Origin: an uncultured Ignavibacteria bacterium
Lineage (GTDB): Bacteria > Bacteroidota > Ignavibacteria > Ignavibacteriales > Melioribacteraceae
Assembly: GCA_937930275.1 (NCBI GenBank)
Contig: CALGLM010000358.1
Location: 1 to 6,091, forward strand
Direction: 5' to 3'
DNA: 6,091 bases
Below the pieces are notes generated by a model that was given only the letters and a program-made list of their open reading frames with translations, was not told the DNA's origin and made no database searches. This document shows, one piece after another, positions 4,247 through 6,091 of the stretch; position 1 is the stretch's first letter, and each line of letters begins with the position of its first letter. A program made the position numbers and the translations under genes.

Positions 4247-4268
4247 AAAAAACTGCCTGAATTTTAAA
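4247..4268 (+). repeat. 22-bp direct repeat, copy 2 (tail-gene side)
   Basis: This is identical to 2950-2971. It contains the complement of the tail gene stop codon (4264-4266) and continues to the right as natural tail-gene sequence. To the left it ends abruptly after CCTATTA. Unlike copy 1 it has only the right arm of the terminator hairpin, so the tail operon no longer ends directly at that terminator. Confidence 0.9.
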
Positions 4269-5478
4269 CTTCAATTCCGGTTATTTCATATTTTTGACTG
4301 CCTATCTCTTTTCTTATGCTTGTTATTTTGAATACGGTAAGGTCTTCGCCTAAGCAAACATTATCAAAAAGAGAAACTTCTCTGAATACGGTTGTTTTTA
4401 CTTTCTTACGAAACCTTCCAAGTTTGTTTTGCAAGTTAATTCCGCATGTTACCATATGTCTTTCCGGCTGATTATTTCCTATAATTATATTATGCCCAAT
4501 ATAATATAATCCGTTGTTAGGTGTTGTTGCGTATATCTCAAATAACGTATCGTAAGGGTCTCCCCACCCTGTTGTTTCATAATCCGGATTGTAATTGGGG
4601 TTTGGTAGTTCAGGAATAGCAAAATTATATGTATATTTTTTCTTTTCTGTACCGTCATTTACGCTATTGTTAAAATCCATTCCTTGTTCTAAATATGTTC
4701 CGTTGTTAAAATATTCACGCCATTTTATTGATACTGCATCATATTTACTAATCATTTCATATTCGGTTTTGCTCAAATCATATTCCGAATTTGATATGAT
4801 ATAATTAACTGTATCTGCAAATCGGGGAGTAACAATAAATTTATCTGCAAAAAAATATCCTAAAAGACAGAAACTATCTAATATTCCTTTAATCACCTCC
4901 CATAATGTACCATAACGGCTATCGAAAAAATTTAATCTGCTTGTGCAAAATTGACTAATAGGTGCAAAATAGCTTGTTCCATCCGGATAGTAATTTTTTA
5001 CTTCTCCTTTTATGGTAAATTCATTTTTAAATATCAGCTGAACGTAGTCCAAAACTCCTAAAGCTTCTAATAGTAAATCATCTATTTTTTTAGTCCAGTT
5101 ATTGGAGGTATATCCAACACTTTGGTCATAATTTAATCTTTTTAGTTTATCACTTTGGTCAATAAACCGTAATGAGTATATATTTTTTAATGGGCTGTAG
5201 TTTATATCTTCTACATCCAAGTACCCTTTAAATATCAAAAGATCATTTTCAAATATATTTACAGTTATATCTTTATGGCATAAATAGGGGAGTAAATTGA
5301 AAAGACAAAAAAACTCGATTTTTACATTAGAAGGGAAAAAAATTGACTCATTGTCTATATTATCGGCTCCATAACTTAATTGTGGGCGTTTTATACTGCG
5401 TATTTCGATTGATTGGGTTAACTCCGGTATATTTAATGTATAATAATTGCCGTTAAAAATTTCGCTTGATATTATCAT
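4264..5478 (-). CDS. Phage tail / baseplate-type structural protein
   Basis: The product is 404 aa and probably a distal tail or baseplate hub-like protein of a siphovirus-like prophage. Evidence is mainly contextual: it follows a tape-measure-like gene with a 4-nt ATGA overlap, the usual place for distal tail proteins. The sequence is beta-rich and aromatic. An early segment IEIRSIKRPQLSYG (24-37) and VNIFENDLLIFKGYLDVEDI (73-92) resemble the 'element that is extended by a ligand-like strand' pattern of hub proteins. YGTLWEVIKGILDSFCLLGY (189-208) followed by FFADKFIVTPRF (209-220) fits the helix-plus-hairpin of such proteins. The end, FKITSIRKEIGSQKYEITGIEV, is a typical terminal beta-hairpin. 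There is no signal peptide. Its stop lies in the 22-bp repeat. I cannot name the exact family. Confidence 0.65.
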   Translation of the reverse strand: MIISSEIFNGNYYTLNIPELTQSIEIRSIKRPQLSYGADNIDNESIFFPSNVKIEFFCLFNLLPYLCHKDITVNIFENDLLIFKGYLDVEDINYSPLKNIYSLRFIDQSDKLKRLNYDQSVGYTSNNWTKKIDDLLLEALGVLDYVQLIFKNEFTIKGEVKNYYPDGTSYFAPISQFCTSRLNFFDSRYGTLWEVIKGILDSFCLLGYFFADKFIVTPRFADTVNYIISNSEYDLSKTEYEMISKYDAVSIKWREYFNNGTYLEQGMDFNNSVNDGTEKKKYTYNFAIPELPNPNYNPDYETTGWGDPYDTLFEIYATTPNNGLYYIGHNIIIGNNQPERHMVTCGINLQNKLGRFRKKVKTTVFREVSLFDNVCLGEDLTVFKITSIRKEIGSQKYEITGIEV

Positions 5479-6045
5479 GCATTTCTCTCTCTAAATTTAC
5501 TTTCCTGCTCCCACGAAGAGTATAAATCACCTCGCTCAAGTTTAAATGTTAAACTTTTTTGCCAGTTATCAAGTTTATCCAAAAGTTTATCATACGATTT
5601 CCTTTCCGGCTGCGTTTCCAAAGCTTTTGGTATAAGCTCGCCCCTCATAATGTCCACAAAGTTTTTTTCCGGTGCTATTATTTCATTTCTATATCCTTCA
5701 ACAAAACCTACTTCACCGGCGGGTAAACGTCCGCCTTCTGCAAATCCTTTTATATTTAGAACTTTCCCGGCTTGAGCGGCCCCCGCAGCAGCAACTATTG
5801 CCGCGAGAACCGGACCCAAAAAAGGTCCCCCAACAGCCCATGCTTTCATTACAGCTTCAGAAGTGTGCATATAAATTAAAGCAAGCGTTGCAGCCTTAGA
5901 CATTGCCGTATGCTGTGCAAAACCATTTGCAATAAACGCATAAGTATCTTGGTATAAAGCTTGTTTAACTTCTTCTTCTTCTTTTGCTAATTGTATTTTT
6001 TTCCAAGAGTAACTTTGGGTTAATAGAAATTTAGCTTCTTCATCA
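5475..6045 (-). CDS. Phage tail tape-measure-like protein, C-terminal part (partial)
   Basis: The frame is open from the stop at 5475 to the end of genuine sequence at 6045, giving 189 visible residues. It is not a small gene starting at the ATG at 5903: the 47 codons upstream of it (beginning DEEAKFLLTQSYSWKKIQLA) continue in frame without a stop, and no ribosome-binding site precedes that ATG. The features are a charged helical part (KEEEEVKQALYQ), a hydrophobic Ala/Gly-rich segment (AVGGPFLGPVLAAIVAAAGA), then KGFAEGGRLPAGEVGFVEG and an amphipathic tail. A hydrophobic Ala-rich helix followed by an 'xFAxGG' glycine motif and 'GE/VG..G.NE.I.P' is the usual C-terminal signature of tape-measure proteins, which set tail length and help DNA ejection. 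It overlaps the next tail gene by 4 nt (ATGA). Confidence 0.75.
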
Positions 6046-6091
6046 AGATCGGAAGAGCGTCGTGTAGGGAAAGAGTGTAGATCTCGGTGGT
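6046..6091 (+). other. Illumina sequencing adapter (not biological)
   Basis: The sequence switches from open coding sequence to AGATCGGAAGAGCGTCGTGT and continues to the window end as the reverse complement of the Illumina TruSeq universal adapter, 46 nt without mismatch to the sequence as I remember it. The GC-richer composition and the known AGATCGGAAGAGC start make this nearly certain. The contig therefore ended in an untrimmed read. Confidence 0.98.

Larger units (their letters stand above)
2972..4268 (-). mobile_element. Inserted cargo module ('moron'-like) flanked by 22-bp direct repeats
   Basis: The 1,297-bp unit between equivalent points of the two repeats contains exactly two leftward genes, the 65-aa protein and the SDH-type protease-like protein, plus a promoter candidate. 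Removing one unit would restore an integrase gene and a tail gene converging with stop codons overlapping by two bases (integrase TAA at 4265-4267, tail TAA complement at 4264-4266). The module carries no recombinase and no clear terminal inverted repeats, so how it entered is unknown. Phage morons are known as such add-ons with their own promoter, inserted between genes that are neighbours in relatives. Its clean Shine-Dalgarno and TTGACA box differ from the host-like genes around it and hint at a foreign origin. Confidence 0.6.
1773..6045. mobile_element. Left end of an integrated prophage (partial)
   Basis: The block starts after tRNA-Glu(CTC) and holds a tyrosine integrase followed by leftward tail genes (404-aa tail protein and the end of a tape-measure-like protein), with a small cargo module inserted between them. 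The late operon points at the integrase, so in the excised circle the tail genes would adjoin int and attP. No repressor, replication, capsid or lysis gene is visible; these must lie to the right, if present. Whether the element is functional cannot be judged. Confidence 0.75.

Noticed and set aside
5475..5903. A complete 142-aa gene starting at the ATG at 5903
   Set aside because: The frame is open upstream to the adapter with tape-measure-like sequence and there is no start signal, so Met at 5903 is internal.

Overview
The window is an AT-rich, gene-dense bacterial segment that crosses the left junction between a host chromosome and an integrated prophage. The best guess is a member of the Bacteroidota. 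The tyrosine recombinase and the tail proteins are of the kind I associate with Bacteroidota prophages, and several host starts lack a Shine-Dalgarno sequence. No rRNA or other phylogenetic marker is present, so the host assignment is tentative. The last 46 bases (6046-6091) are Illumina adapter sequence, so the biological sequence ends at about 6045.

Host part (1-1772). A LolC/LolE-type permease gene runs leftward off the window. It is followed rightward by a tRNA cluster, Pro(TGG), Arg(TCT), His(GTG), Glu(TTC), Glu(TTC). The two Glu(TTC) genes are an exact tandem duplication. A PlsC-like acyltransferase with variant catalytic motifs starts 28 nt after the last tRNA, and its start codon lies in the loop of a perfect 11-bp inverted repeat. 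A tRNA-Glu(CTC) gene closes the host part.

Prophage part (about 1773-6045). The element appears to sit at the 3' end of tRNA-Glu(CTC). A 136-bp spacer carries two opposed sets of 10-bp-period repeats and then the tyrosine integrase gene. Converging on the integrase is the end of a leftward late operon: the C-terminal part of a probable tape-measure protein (cut by the adapter) and a 404-aa tail or baseplate protein whose start overlaps it by 4 nt.

Between integrase and tail gene lies the most interesting structure: a module of about 1.3 kb flanked by an exact 22-bp direct repeat (2950-2971 and 4247-4268). The repeat covers the stop codons of both flanking genes. This suggests that integrase and tail gene once converged with overlapping stops and that the module was inserted there. 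It encodes a 65-aa charged protein and an SDH/ClpP-fold serine protease-like protein in overlapping frames, with its own TTGACA-type promoter candidate and a clear Shine-Dalgarno. It fits the description of a phage 'moron'. Its function is unknown.
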